NCBI GenBank assembly: GCA_965207915.1
Contig: OZ242304.1
Span: 2,108,001-2,172,000, forward strand
Source of the DNA: VXNJ01 sp009840625
GTDB taxonomy: Bacteria; Chloroflexota; UBA11872; VXNJ01
Length of the DNA: 64,000 nucleotides
Reading direction: 5' to 3'
Shown here: piece by piece, positions 17,348-25,971 of the stretch
Numbering within the stretch: the stretch's first letter is position 1
How the letters are laid out: each line of letters opens with the position of its first letter
The notes under the pieces: generated by a model
What the model saw: only the letters and a program-made list of their open reading frames with translations
Told to the model about the DNA's origin: nothing
The model's database searches: none
Translations under genes and position numbers: made by a program

Positions 17348-18208
17348 ATGGCGCCCGAGGGCATGGTGTTGCTGGACGGCGGAACTTTCCTGATGGGCAC
17401 CGAGAGCAGCGACGGATTCCCCGACGACGGGGAAGGTCCGATTAGAGAAGTCACGATCGACCCGTTTTTCATCGATTTGACGCCGGTGACCAACCGCGAG
17501 TTCGGTCGGTTCGTTCGCGCGACCGGATACAAGACTGAGTCGGAGCGCTTCGGTTGGTCATTCGTCTTCCAACTGTTGGTTCCGGGCAGATTGCTGCGCG
17601 GCAATCCGCAACGGGTCAACGAGGTCCCCTGGTGGCTGGCGATCAACGGCGCCAGCTGGCGCCATCCCGAAGGCCCCGGATCGAACGTGCGCAAGCGTCC
17701 CGACCATCCGGTCGTGCAGGTGTCCTGGAACGACGCCGCCGAGTACTGCCGCTGGGCCGGCAAGCGCCTGCCGACCGAGGCCGAATGGGAATATGCCGCG
17801 CGCGGCGGATTGGTCCAGGCCGTTTATCCCTGGGGTGACGATCTGACTCCGGCCGGCAAGCACATGGCCAACATCTGGCAAGGCAAGTTCCCGGACCTGA
17901 ACACCCGCGACGACGGGTATCTGGGAACCTGTCCGGTCAAATCGTTCGAACCCAACGGCTACGGGATGTACGGCGTAGCCGGCAACGTCTGGGAGTGGTG
18001 TCAGGACTGGTTCAGCCCCAACCACCACCTGAGCGCCTCACCTCTTAATCCGCGCGGCCCGGCCGAGGGCTCGGCCCGGGTGATGCGCGGCGGGTCTTAC
18101 CTTTGCCATGATTCCTACTGCAACCGCTACCGGGTGGCGGCGCGCAACCGAAACACCCCCGACACCGGCGCCGGCAATCTCGGATTCCGGTGCGCCCGCG
18201 ACCCCTGA
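17348..18208 (+). CDS. Formylglycine-generating enzyme (sulfatase-modifying factor)
   Basis: This 286-residue FGE-sulfatase domain protein oxidises the sulfatase motif Cys to formylglycine. It carries both active-site cysteines of true FGE, Cys253 and Cys258 in RGGSYLCHDSYCNRYR, plus MVLLDGGTFLMGTES at the N-terminus and GNVWEWCQDWF. Many bacterial relatives in this superfamily lack the Cys pair, so the function is well supported. The ATG at 17348 follows a GGGAG site. It converges on the sulfatase gene, 27 bp stop to stop, and that sulfatase has the CxPSR substrate motif. Confidence 0.9.
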   Translation: MAPEGMVLLDGGTFLMGTESSDGFPDDGEGPIREVTIDPFFIDLTPVTNREFGRFVRATGYKTESERFGWSFVFQLLVPGRLLRGNPQRVNEVPWWLAINGASWRHPEGPGSNVRKRPDHPVVQVSWNDAAEYCRWAGKRLPTEAEWEYAARGGLVQAVYPWGDDLTPAGKHMANIWQGKFPDLNTRDDGYLGTCPVKSFEPNGYGMYGVAGNVWEWCQDWFSPNHHLSASPLNPRGPAEGSARVMRGGSYLCHDSYCNRYRVAARNRNTPDTGAGNLGFRCARDP

Positions 18209-18235
18209 CGGGCTTCCGGCGGCAATTTTCGCGGC

Positions 18236-19684
18236 CTAATAAAGCGCCAGCTTGCGGTGGCGGCGATCGTAGGTCGTGGCCAGTTTCTGCAGCAGCGCCT
18301 TCCGCATCCGCGCCAGTTGGGCGGCGTGTCCGGGGGAGCACGCCAGATTCACGTGTTCGCCCGGATCCTCGGCCCGGTCATAGAGAATTTCTTCGCCTTC
18401 GTCGTTGATCCAGTACTTGTATTCGGAATTGATCAGGGTTAACACTGAAGACCCGCCCTGGTAGTAGCGAGTGTGACGCGAGATCTCGGTTTGGACCTGG
18501 TCGTTGCCGGGATTGAAGTACTCGACCAGCACCGATTCCTTGCCGCCGCCGCCCGAGCCCGTCAGCTGCTCCCACAGGGAGCTGCCGTCGACGCGGTCGG
18601 GTACCTGCAAGCCGAGAGCCGCGAGCAGAGTCGGGACCAGGTCAACTCCTTCGAAGAACCCCTCAAAACTGCTGCCCGCCGGGATCCTGTCCGGCCAGCG
18701 CCAAACCATCGGGACCCGGAGGCAGGAGTCGTAATGGGCCTCGTGCTTGGCCATCGTGAAGTTGTCGCCGCAGGCGTCGCCGTGGTCGGAGTAGAAGACT
18801 ACTAAAGTGTTGTCGAGCTGGCCCGTTTGCCGCAGGTGCTCGACGATGCGTCCGCAATGGTGGTCGATCATGCTGCAACTGGCGTAGTAGTAGCGCCTGA
18901 ACTGCATTACTGTCTCCTCGTCTTCGGGCAGAACGGCCTCGGCGATCCGACGAACGGTAGTGGGCTTGTCGTCCAGCTCGCCAGGGATCACGTCTGGTGG
19001 CGGCACGCTATCGCGCGGGTAAAGATCGAGGTATTTAGGCAGCGGATTGCACGGGGAGTGCGGCAGGTAGAAACCGGCAATGGCAAACCAGGGCGTTCCG
19101 CCCGACGCGTCGATGAAGCCGATCGTCTGATCGGCCACCCAGGCGCTGTAACTGAGTTCCTCGGGAGCGTCGAAGTCCCAGTACAGGATGTTGCGGTCGC
19201 CGGTGATCGGGTGCGGCACGCCGACTTTTTCCTCCATGCCCGGCGCCACTCGCCGGATCCAGCGGATGTAATCGTCCGGATAGCAGCCCGGTTCGTCGGC
19301 GTTGACGTGGACGTCGAATCCGTACGCGGGGTGAGCCCGATCGTAGTCGCGGTTGGAATGGGGCAGGAAGTGCAGTTTGCCGAGGTTGCCGGTCCGGTAG
19401 CCGGCTTGCGAGAGGATCTCGGCGATGGAGACTTCATCCTCCGGCAGCGTGAACCCGTTCGAGGTGACCCCGTGGTTGCGAGGGTAGCGACCGGTCAGCA
19501 ACGTCGCCCGCGAGGGCATGCAGACCGGGTTGTTCACGAAGGCCCCGGTCAGATTGACGCCCTCGGCGGCCAGGCGATCGATATTGGGAGTCTTCACGTA
19601 TCCGCCTGAATTAACGCCCAGGCAGTCGAACCGTTGCTGGTCGGTCGTGAGGAAGAGGATGTTGGGACGTTGCGCGCTAGCCAT
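18236..19684 (-). CDS. Type I sulfatase
   Basis: This 482-residue alkaline-phosphatase-superfamily sulfatase has metal ligands in RPNILFLTTDQQRFD and FYSDHGDACGD. The modification site CMPSR has Cys55 as the formylglycine precursor. No signal peptide is seen at the chosen ATG (19684), so it may be cytoplasmic; the open frame runs to 20104 but overlaps the divergent gene and lacks similarity. Family members hydrolyse sulfate esters or choline sulfate-type compounds; the substrate is unknown. The neighbouring FGE is the likely activator. Confidence 0.9.
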   Translation of the reverse strand: MASAQRPNILFLTTDQQRFDCLGVNSGGYVKTPNIDRLAAEGVNLTGAFVNNPVCMPSRATLLTGRYPRNHGVTSNGFTLPEDEVSIAEILSQAGYRTGNLGKLHFLPHSNRDYDRAHPAYGFDVHVNADEPGCYPDDYIRWIRRVAPGMEEKVGVPHPITGDRNILYWDFDAPEELSYSAWVADQTIGFIDASGGTPWFAIAGFYLPHSPCNPLPKYLDLYPRDSVPPPDVIPGELDDKPTTVRRIAEAVLPEDEETVMQFRRYYYASCSMIDHHCGRIVEHLRQTGQLDNTLVVFYSDHGDACGDNFTMAKHEAHYDSCLRVPMVWRWPDRIPAGSSFEGFFEGVDLVPTLLAALGLQVPDRVDGSSLWEQLTGSGGGGKESVLVEYFNPGNDQVQTEISRHTRYYQGGSSVLTLINSEYKYWINDEGEEILYDRAEDPGEHVNLACSPGHAAQLARMRKALLQKLATTYDRRHRKLALY

Positions 19685-19817
19685 CGGCCGTTCCGTGGGT
19701 TGGATGCGGGTCGCGGGTCGCTGAAAATACTTCGCCGACCCGACCACGCTATTTTGGGCCGGTCGCCGGCGCCGATTCTTGCCGGGCGGGCGGCCGTTTC
19801 CTCTGGAGCACAAGTTA

Positions 19818-20984
19818 ATGCAGATCACCGCCGTCGACGTCTGTACATATCGGCGCCCGGGGCGCTCATTCGTGTGGGCGCTGGTGCGAACCGATGCCGG
19901 CATCACCGGCCTGGGCGAGGCTACTTTGATGGGGCGCAGCCAGAGCGTTCGGTCCTGCCTGGAAGAGATGGGCGAGGTAATCCGCGGGATGGATCCGCTG
20001 GCCTCGGAGGACATCTGGTGGCGGCTGTACCTGGGCGACCGGCGTCGCGGCGGCGCGGTGACCGCCTCGGCCATGGGAGCGATCGATGTGGCCCTGTGGG
20101 ACATCCGCGGGCAGGCCCTGGGAGTTCCGATCTACCGGCTCCTGGGCGGGCCGTTGCGCGACCGCGTGCGCCTTTACAACCATGCCCAGTTGCCGACCCC
20201 GGAATCCGTCCCCGACGCGCTCGGGCCGCTGATTGAGGATGGCTGGACTGCGGTCAAGTTCATGGCAACTCCTTCCGATCCGGGCGCGGGACCAAGACGG
20301 GAACGCTTCGACCCGCGGCCCGCGGTCCGCCGCGGTGCCGCCGTGGTCGCCGCCGCCCGCGAGTTCGTCGGGCCCGAATTCGACCTTCTGCTTGAAACCC
20401 ACGGGAGACTGCGGCCGGTCGACGTGGTGGCATTCGCCGAACGGGTCAAAGACTTCGACATTCTTTTTCTTGAAGAACCGACCCGGTTCGAGGCCGCAGA
20501 GAGCTTTAGGATGCTGCGAGAGCGGTGCCCGACGCCGCTGGCCACCGGCGAGCGGCTTTACTCACGATGGCAGTTCCAGCCCCTGATCGAAAACGAATGG
20601 GTGGACATAATCCAGCCCGACATAGTGCATGCTCACGGCATCACCGAAGTCAAGAAGATCGCGGACTACGCCGATGCGCACTTGATCAGCCTGGCCCCGC
20701 ACAACCCCCAGTCGCCGGTCAACACGATGGCCAGTCTGCAGCTTGACCTGGCCTGTCACAACTTCCTGATCCAGGAGGTGATATGGCCGTTTCCGGAGCA
20801 ATTCCACGAGATATTCGACGGGATTCCCGAACCCCGGCGTGGTTACATGTATCCGCCGGATGCTCCCGGATTGGGTATCACCCTCGACCTTGAACGGGCG
20901 CGGGCGCTTGAGCGCAAGCGACGGCATCGACCGGCTCCCACTGACGAATTGCAGTTGCCCGACGGCACCTGGATCGATTTTTGA
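19818..20984 (+). CDS. Mandelate racemase/muconate lactonizing enzyme family (sugar-acid dehydratase-like)
   Basis: This 388-residue enolase-superfamily enzyme resembles galactonate dehydratase and related acid-sugar dehydratases. The N-terminal capping domain includes VRTDAGITGLGEATLMGRS, and AIDVALWDIRGQALGVPIY joins it to the barrel. Metal ligands are predicted in LLLETHGR, ILFLEEPTRFE and ATGERLYSRW, and a His in SLAPHNPQSPV is the expected base. The ATG at 19818 has a GGAG site 9 bases upstream. It is divergent from the sulfatase. Dehydration of an aldonic or uronic acid is the best guess; specificity is open. Confidence 0.86.
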   Translation: MQITAVDVCTYRRPGRSFVWALVRTDAGITGLGEATLMGRSQSVRSCLEEMGEVIRGMDPLASEDIWWRLYLGDRRRGGAVTASAMGAIDVALWDIRGQALGVPIYRLLGGPLRDRVRLYNHAQLPTPESVPDALGPLIEDGWTAVKFMATPSDPGAGPRRERFDPRPAVRRGAAVVAAAREFVGPEFDLLLETHGRLRPVDVVAFAERVKDFDILFLEEPTRFEAAESFRMLRERCPTPLATGERLYSRWQFQPLIENEWVDIIQPDIVHAHGITEVKKIADYADAHLISLAPHNPQSPVNTMASLQLDLACHNFLIQEVIWPFPEQFHEIFDGIPEPRRGYMYPPDAPGLGITLDLERARALERKRRHRPAPTDELQLPDGTWIDF

Positions 20985-21009
20985 GGTTTGGACGGTTTTT
21001 CCGGGGCGA

Positions 21010-22215
21010 TCAGGCCGGCCAGCTTGCGCGATCGCCGGCCGGCCTCAGCAGGCAGATGCTGGCCGAATAGGAATGCAGGTAGTTGGAGGCCCCGACCGGG
21101 CCCAGTTCCCCGTTGGCGAAGAAACCGGCCACCGGAACTTGGCGGCCAATCGCGCGGCCGACGATGCCGACATCGCGATTCGGCTCGGCGTATAGCCGGG
21201 TGCCGCGGGCGTTGCAGGTAAACAGCAGGGCCGCCGCCGGGGCGGTCGCGAACGCTTGGGGCGACAAGAGCAATTCAAGATCGTCGGCGGCCGCCGCCGG
21301 GGTGCGAACGTGGAAGCGGACCACTTGGCCGCTGCGGACCAGATCCATCACCCCGATCGCACCGGTTTCCGGATTGACACCGGACACGTTGCGGATCAGG
21401 TAATCCGATGGGCCGGGCGGGTCTTCGCTGTCGTCGACGGCGATCCCGATGAGCAGTCCCCCGCTGCGGATGTAGGACTGCAGATCCGAATCGAGTTCGT
21501 GGTAAAGGTCGCGGAATACAAGCGTCGGTTTGCGACCATCCAACTCAGTAATCTGGCTGCGCTCGGCGCCGGTCACCTCAAACTCGTTGCCGATCGGACG
21601 GCAGCCCTGCGAAAGGATGATTTCGGGCTCCAGCGCCCCGCCCAGAGCCAGACCGACGACCCCTTCGTCGCGGATCCGCCCATTGGCCGAAAGGCGCGTC
21701 ATCCCGGGCGACATGCCGCCGCTGGCGACGCCGCCGACGACCGGCGTGGCCGGGAACGCGCTGTCGAATGCGGGCAGCAGATGCCGGAGCGGGGCCGTGA
21801 ACGGCTCGGCCAGCAGTACGAACAATTTGGGTTCGAAATCAAGCTCTAGATGGTCGCGCAGTCCCTCCGGGGTGCCGAAGATGGTTTTCCAATCGGCGTC
21901 GCCCAATTCGAACGCCGAGCATGCCATTCCTTCGCCCCAGCCGGCCAGCAGGGTGGCCGCCGGACGCTCCTCGACTTCGCGATCGTTGCCGATTACCCAT
22001 TCGGCCGAGCAGGCGATCGAATTGGTCGGGGCCAGCGTGCTTTCCAGCGCCGCAATCTGGGCCTCGGCCTCGGCTCCGCTGGTTGGGGCGGTAAATAGCA
22101 GCGCCAGATCGGGGTTTTGCGGGCCCTCGCCGGCAATAGTGTCGACCAGCGCCGGGATCGAGTCCGCTGCCGCTTGGTCGGCAGCCAGCGCCGAGGCGAA
22201 CCGCATGTCGGTCAC
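21010..22215 (-). CDS. FIST domain sensor protein
   Basis: This 401-residue protein has FIST_N (about residues 30-220) and FIST_C (about 225-380) domains. Characteristic segments are VVGGVASGGMSPG in the first and IRNVSGVNPETGAIGV plus ALLFTCNARGTRLY in the second. FIST domains are thought to bind small ligands such as amino acids, and often join kinases or GGDEF domains; here the protein stands alone. The start may be the ATG four codons later at 22206. It lies 11 bp after the glutaredoxin-like gene, so the two probably form one operon. Confidence 0.85.
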   Translation of the reverse strand: MTDMRFASALAADQAAADSIPALVDTIAGEGPQNPDLALLFTAPTSGAEAEAQIAALESTLAPTNSIACSAEWVIGNDREVEERPAATLLAGWGEGMACSAFELGDADWKTIFGTPEGLRDHLELDFEPKLFVLLAEPFTAPLRHLLPAFDSAFPATPVVGGVASGGMSPGMTRLSANGRIRDEGVVGLALGGALEPEIILSQGCRPIGNEFEVTGAERSQITELDGRKPTLVFRDLYHELDSDLQSYIRSGGLLIGIAVDDSEDPPGPSDYLIRNVSGVNPETGAIGVMDLVRSGQVVRFHVRTPAAAADDLELLLSPQAFATAPAAALLFTCNARGTRLYAEPNRDVGIVGRAIGRQVPVAGFFANGELGPVGASNYLHSYSASICLLRPAGDRASWPA

Positions 22216-22226
22216 CTCAGGCTGAT

Positions 22227-22616
22227 TCAGTCGGAGATGTCGCGCAGCGTCAGGCCCGAATTGGTCGGCGGGGCCATGCGGGCCGCCATCGCGGCGTGCT
22301 CTTCGTCGGTACAGGGGGCGTCCAGCGGAACGCCGGCGTCGTCACCGGACGCGGCCACCAGTCCGCGGGCAATCAGGTACTGTTCCAGCTCTTCGCCCGA
22401 AACATCGGCCACGATCTCACCGTTGATTTCGAGGCTGGGCTGGAAGCGCTGGCCGGTCTTCATCACCATCTCGATGTAGTTGTCGGGGATGTTGATGATG
22501 TCCTTGTCCTCGTACGAGAGCCCGTATTTGGCCAGTACCGCGCGTACGCCGTTGCTCCAGCCGCAGGACGGCTTCATCCAGGCGGTAATTGCAGGTGCTT
22601 GGTCGCTGGCGGCCAT
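22227..22616 (-). CDS. Glutaredoxin-like protein with CGWS motif
   Basis: This 129-residue thioredoxin-fold protein has a single-Cys CGWS active site in MKPSCGWSNGVRAVL. The cis-Pro loop is RFQPSLEINGEIVADV and the last helix SGEELEQYLIARGLV. The C-terminal 45 residues form an extra acidic tail with one further Cys. I start at the ATG at 22616, preceded by GAGGGAG at good spacing, not the upstream in-frame codon at 22640. Monothiol glutaredoxins handle Fe-S clusters or glutathione; bacillithiol or other thiols are possible here. Upstream of the FIST gene in a likely operon. Confidence 0.8.
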   Translation of the reverse strand: MAASDQAPAITAWMKPSCGWSNGVRAVLAKYGLSYEDKDIINIPDNYIEMVMKTGQRFQPSLEINGEIVADVSGEELEQYLIARGLVAASGDDAGVPLDAPCTDEEHAAMAARMAPPTNSGLTLRDISD

Positions 22617-22697
22617 GGGACGCTCCCTCGGATCAGCCACTGATGGTGCATGAGGAGTGGTGATTTGCCGATTATGGCACGCTGCCCGGCGGTCCCT

Positions 22698-23783
22698 TCA
22701 GGGCGTGGCGACGGACTCGAATTCCACGGCCTGGCCGATTTCGGCGGAGCGGTAGCAGGCCCGCACCAGGGCGATAGTGTCGAGGTTGTCGAGTCCGCCC
22801 GGGTCGGGTTCGGAGTCGTCTTCGATCGCCTTCATCAGCGACGCCATCGGCCCAACGAAGGAGTGCGGCACCCGCAATTCCGGCACCCGCATCACGAATT
22901 CGACTTCGGGATCGATTTTGTCGCTGCGCACCATCAACCGGGTCGGGTCGCCGGCCGCGCTGCCGGAGAAAAGGTGGTTGTCGCCGATCACCGTGCCGCC
23001 GCTGCCCTCGAATCGGAAGCGGGCGTACTGGGTGTCGTGCCGGTTGTTGGAGGAGGCAAACACCAGGGCGGTGTGGCCGCCGGGGAAATCCAGAACGGTG
23101 GTGGACCGCGTTTCGCCCCTGCCCTGCTGGTCGGGCAGGCAGCCGGTCGTGCAGTAGACCCGGTGCGGATTCCCGAAGATGGACCGTAGGGTGTCCAGGT
23201 AGTGGATGGAGTGATACATGATCTCGAGCTCTTGCTGTCCCGCCAACCACGGAAAGTCGTAATCGAGATCGATGTTGGTGTCGAACATCGTCCGAGTCGG
23301 CCGGCCGAGCAAGTCCTTGTCAAATAACGCCGCCACCGAGCGCATGCGGGCGTCGTGGCGCAACTGCTGATTAACGTTCAGCTTCACCCCGGCCGCCTGG
23401 CAGCATTCGACTATCGCGCGGGCCGGCGCTAAGTGTTCGTGTAACGGCTTCTGGCACAGGATGTGCTTTCCAGCCGCCGCCGCCGCTTGCACGATTTCCA
23501 GTTGCACGCCGGGAATAAGCGCGATGTCGACTATCTCGACGCTGTCATCGGCGACGAGCTGGTCGACGTTCTCGTACACGCGTTCGATCCCGAACCGCTG
23601 GGCGGCCGCCTCTGCGCGGGCCCGGGTGCGGTTCCAGATCCCGGCGACATTGAATCCGGCCAGCGCGTAGGCGGGCAGGTGGGCACCGGTGACGATCGCG
23701 CCGGCGCCGGCGATGGCAATGCGGCGCGAGGAATCGGCGGGCATCTCGGGCAGGTAGTTGATTTCCGGCAACACGGCGGCCAT
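22698..23783 (-). CDS. Gfo/Idh/MocA family oxidoreductase
   Basis: This 361-residue protein has the Rossmann motif RRIAIAGAGAIVTGAHLPAY, split by the usual spacing, and the signature AGKHILCQKPLHEHL. The MYHSIHYLDTLRSIFG block provides the conserved His and Asp of the C-terminal domain. It is NAD(P)-dependent by family and probably acts on a sugar or cyclitol. The ATG at 23783 is chosen; the ATG at 23741 just before the Rossmann fold is an alternative, and the frame extends upstream to 24338 across ilvD on the other strand. Divergent from ilvD across 133 bp. Confidence 0.84.
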   Translation of the reverse strand: MAAVLPEINYLPEMPADSSRRIAIAGAGAIVTGAHLPAYALAGFNVAGIWNRTRARAEAAAQRFGIERVYENVDQLVADDSVEIVDIALIPGVQLEIVQAAAAAGKHILCQKPLHEHLAPARAIVECCQAAGVKLNVNQQLRHDARMRSVAALFDKDLLGRPTRTMFDTNIDLDYDFPWLAGQQELEIMYHSIHYLDTLRSIFGNPHRVYCTTGCLPDQQGRGETRSTTVLDFPGGHTALVFASSNNRHDTQYARFRFEGSGGTVIGDNHLFSGSAAGDPTRLMVRSDKIDPEVEFVMRVPELRVPHSFVGPMASLMKAIEDDSEPDPGGLDNLDTIALVRACYRSAEIGQAVEFESVATP

Positions 23784-23916
23784 CAGGCACTCACTGACTG
23801 GTAGTAAAAATCCAGAACCATTGTGGACGCCGGGACGCGCGGCTGCTGCTTTTGCCAGAATTTCCGGGGCTTTGCCCGAACCGCGCTCGAACCAGTCCTC
23901 GTAGGCCGTCGCACCC

Positions 23917-25596
23917 ATGTCCGATCCCGCCAAACGCCGCAGCGCCGTCATGACCGACGGCCCCAATCGCGCCGCCGCGCGGTCTTTTTTCAAGGGAATC
24001 GGCTTCACTGACGCCGACCTTGACCGCCCGCTGGTAGGCGTCGCGCACATGTGGATCGAGACGATGCCCTGCAACTTCAACCAGCGGCGCCTGGCCCAAC
24101 ACGTGAAGGAAGGCATCCGCGCGGCCGGCGGAATGCCCGTCGAGGTCAATACGATTGCGGTCTCGGACGCGGTGTCGATGGGCACCGAAGGGATGAAGAT
24201 GTCGCTTACCTCGCGCGAGGTCATCACCGATTCGATCGAACTGGCCGCGCTGGGACACTCCTTCGACGGCCTGGTTGTAATCGTCGGTTGCGACAAGACG
24301 ATTCCGGCCGGCGCGATGTCGCTGGCGCGACTGAACATCCCCGGCCTGGTGCTCTATTCGGGGACCATTGCCCCCGGCCGCTTCCAAGGACGCGACGTGA
24401 ACATCCAGGACGTTTTCGAGGCGGTCGGGGCCCATGCGGCGGGCAAGATGACAACCGACGAACTAAATGAACTGGAGGGGGCGGCCTGCCCGGGCGCCGG
24501 CGCCTGCGGGGGACAGTTCACCGCCAACACGATGTCCTTGGCGCTGGACTTTTTGGGAGTTTCCCCGGCCGGGTTCAACGGGGTGCCGGCCACCCACGCC
24601 GACAAAATTGAAGTCGCCCGGGAAGTCGGCCGTATGGCCATGCGATTGGTGCGGGAGAACCGCCTGCCGCGCGAATTCATCACCCGCGAATCGGTGCACA
24701 ACGCGATCGCCGGGGTGTGCGCGACCGCCGGTTCGACCAACGCCGTACTGCACCTTATGGCCATAGCCAACGAGGCCGGAATCAAGATCCCGCTGGAGGA
24801 CTTCGACCGCATCTCCGAGCAGACTCCGGTGCTGGCCAGCCTCAAACCCGGCGGGGAATACGTGGCCACCGACGCGTTCGCCGCCGGCGGGGTTGGCGTT
24901 GTCGCAAAGGAGCTGGTCCGCAAGGGTGTGCTCAACGACTGCCCCAACGTCGACGGGCGGTCAATGTTCGAAATCGCCGCCAGCGCGAGCGCCACGCCCG
25001 GCCAGAAGGTCTTTACCGATCTGGAGAATCCATTCAAGCCGACCGGCGGAATCGCGATCCTGCGGGGGAACCTGGCCCCCGAGGGCTGCGTGGTGAAGCT
25101 TGCCGGACACGAGCGCAAGCAATTTAGCGGCAATGCGCGGGTTTTCGAGTCCGAGGAGGACTGCTTTGCCGCGGTGCAGGCGCAGGACTTGCGCGATGGC
25201 GACTTCGTGGTCATCCGCAACGAGGGTCCGGCCGGCGGACCGGGAATGCGCGAGATGCTGCAGGTGACCGCCGCGATCGTGGGATCGGGGATGGGCGACA
25301 AGGTCGCGCTGATGACCGACGGCAGGTTCTCGGGCGCGACCCACGGCCTGGTCGTGGGACACGTCTCCCCGGAAGCTGTCCGCGGCGGCCCTATTGCGGC
25401 GGTTCGCGACGGGGACCGGATCACCATTGACGTGGACGCGCGCGAGCTCATCCTGGACGTCTCGGCCGACGAGATTGCGGCGCGGATCGAGGCCTACCAG
25501 GCGCCGGAGAACCGCTACCCGAGCGGGGTCATGGCCAAGTACGCGGCGCTGGTTTCTTCCGCTTCCGAGGGGGCGATTACCCGGCCGGCGGCCTGA
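23917..25596 (+). CDS. ilvD: Dihydroxy-acid dehydratase
   Basis: This 559-residue IlvD/Edd-family protein is of normal length. It dehydrates 2,3-dihydroxy-isovalerate and 2,3-dihydroxy-3-methylvalerate in branched-chain amino acid synthesis. Cluster ligands are Cys51 in TMPCNFNQ, Cys125 in VGCDKTIPAG and Cys197 in CPGAGACGGQFTANTM, the pattern of the [2Fe-2S] class. The C-terminal DGRFSGATHGLVVGHVSPEA carries the active-site Ser. No other ilv gene is adjacent. A role in sugar-acid dehydration cannot be excluded, but the sequence fits IlvD. Confidence 0.93.
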   Translation: MSDPAKRRSAVMTDGPNRAAARSFFKGIGFTDADLDRPLVGVAHMWIETMPCNFNQRRLAQHVKEGIRAAGGMPVEVNTIAVSDAVSMGTEGMKMSLTSREVITDSIELAALGHSFDGLVVIVGCDKTIPAGAMSLARLNIPGLVLYSGTIAPGRFQGRDVNIQDVFEAVGAHAAGKMTTDELNELEGAACPGAGACGGQFTANTMSLALDFLGVSPAGFNGVPATHADKIEVAREVGRMAMRLVRENRLPREFITRESVHNAIAGVCATAGSTNAVLHLMAIANEAGIKIPLEDFDRISEQTPVLASLKPGGEYVATDAFAAGGVGVVAKELVRKGVLNDCPNVDGRSMFEIAASASATPGQKVFTDLENPFKPTGGIAILRGNLAPEGCVVKLAGHERKQFSGNARVFESEEDCFAAVQAQDLRDGDFVVIRNEGPAGGPGMREMLQVTAAIVGSGMGDKVALMTDGRFSGATHGLVVGHVSPEAVRGGPIAAVRDGDRITIDVDARELILDVSADEIAARIEAYQAPENRYPSGVMAKYAALVSSASEGAITRPAA

Positions 25597-25971
25597 TCCG
25601 CCGTCAAATGATTGGCATGGGAATCTTGATCAAGTCGGCACGAGGGTTGTGCGCGGCGACTCACTAGCCAATTCGTCGGGTTTCCCGGCCTCAATCCGAG
25701 TGCGCAGAGCCGGTTCGCCGGTGATATTCAGGAACGTCGAACGGGAGCGAATCCGCGCTTTGGCCATCGCTTGGTGCGGATTGTCCCGGTTTATGCTTTT
25801 CTCGCGTGGCTCGGACGCTTGCATCTTGCGACCGAGCCAGGTACATTCGGTGCTGGCCGAATCACGTCCCAGTCCCTTAAGGTCCTGGTTGGGAAACCGC
25901 ATCGCCGCCGGCTTTCTGGTTTGCGTCGATCGCCGGTCTGATCTCTCAACTGCCGGTAACTGCCTGTGAGG
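25597..25971. other. Intergenic stretch with no supported gene
   Basis: These 375 bp separate the convergent ilvD and namZ-like genes. Base composition is somewhat lower in GC than the flanking genes. Short open frames exist on both strands (for example 25630-25902 on the minus strand), but none has a family motif, a ribosome-binding site or a convincing start. I see no tRNA, terminator with a T run, or repeat. It may be a decayed gene. Confidence 0.5.

Noticed and set aside
19685..20104. Long N-terminal extension of the sulfatase
   Set aside because: It overlaps the divergent enolase-superfamily gene, has no signal peptide or similarity, and the ATG at 19684 gives the normal family start.
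25630..25902. 90-codon minus-strand open frame between ilvD and the namZ-like gene
   Set aside because: No family motif, no ribosome-binding site, and composition does not look coding.
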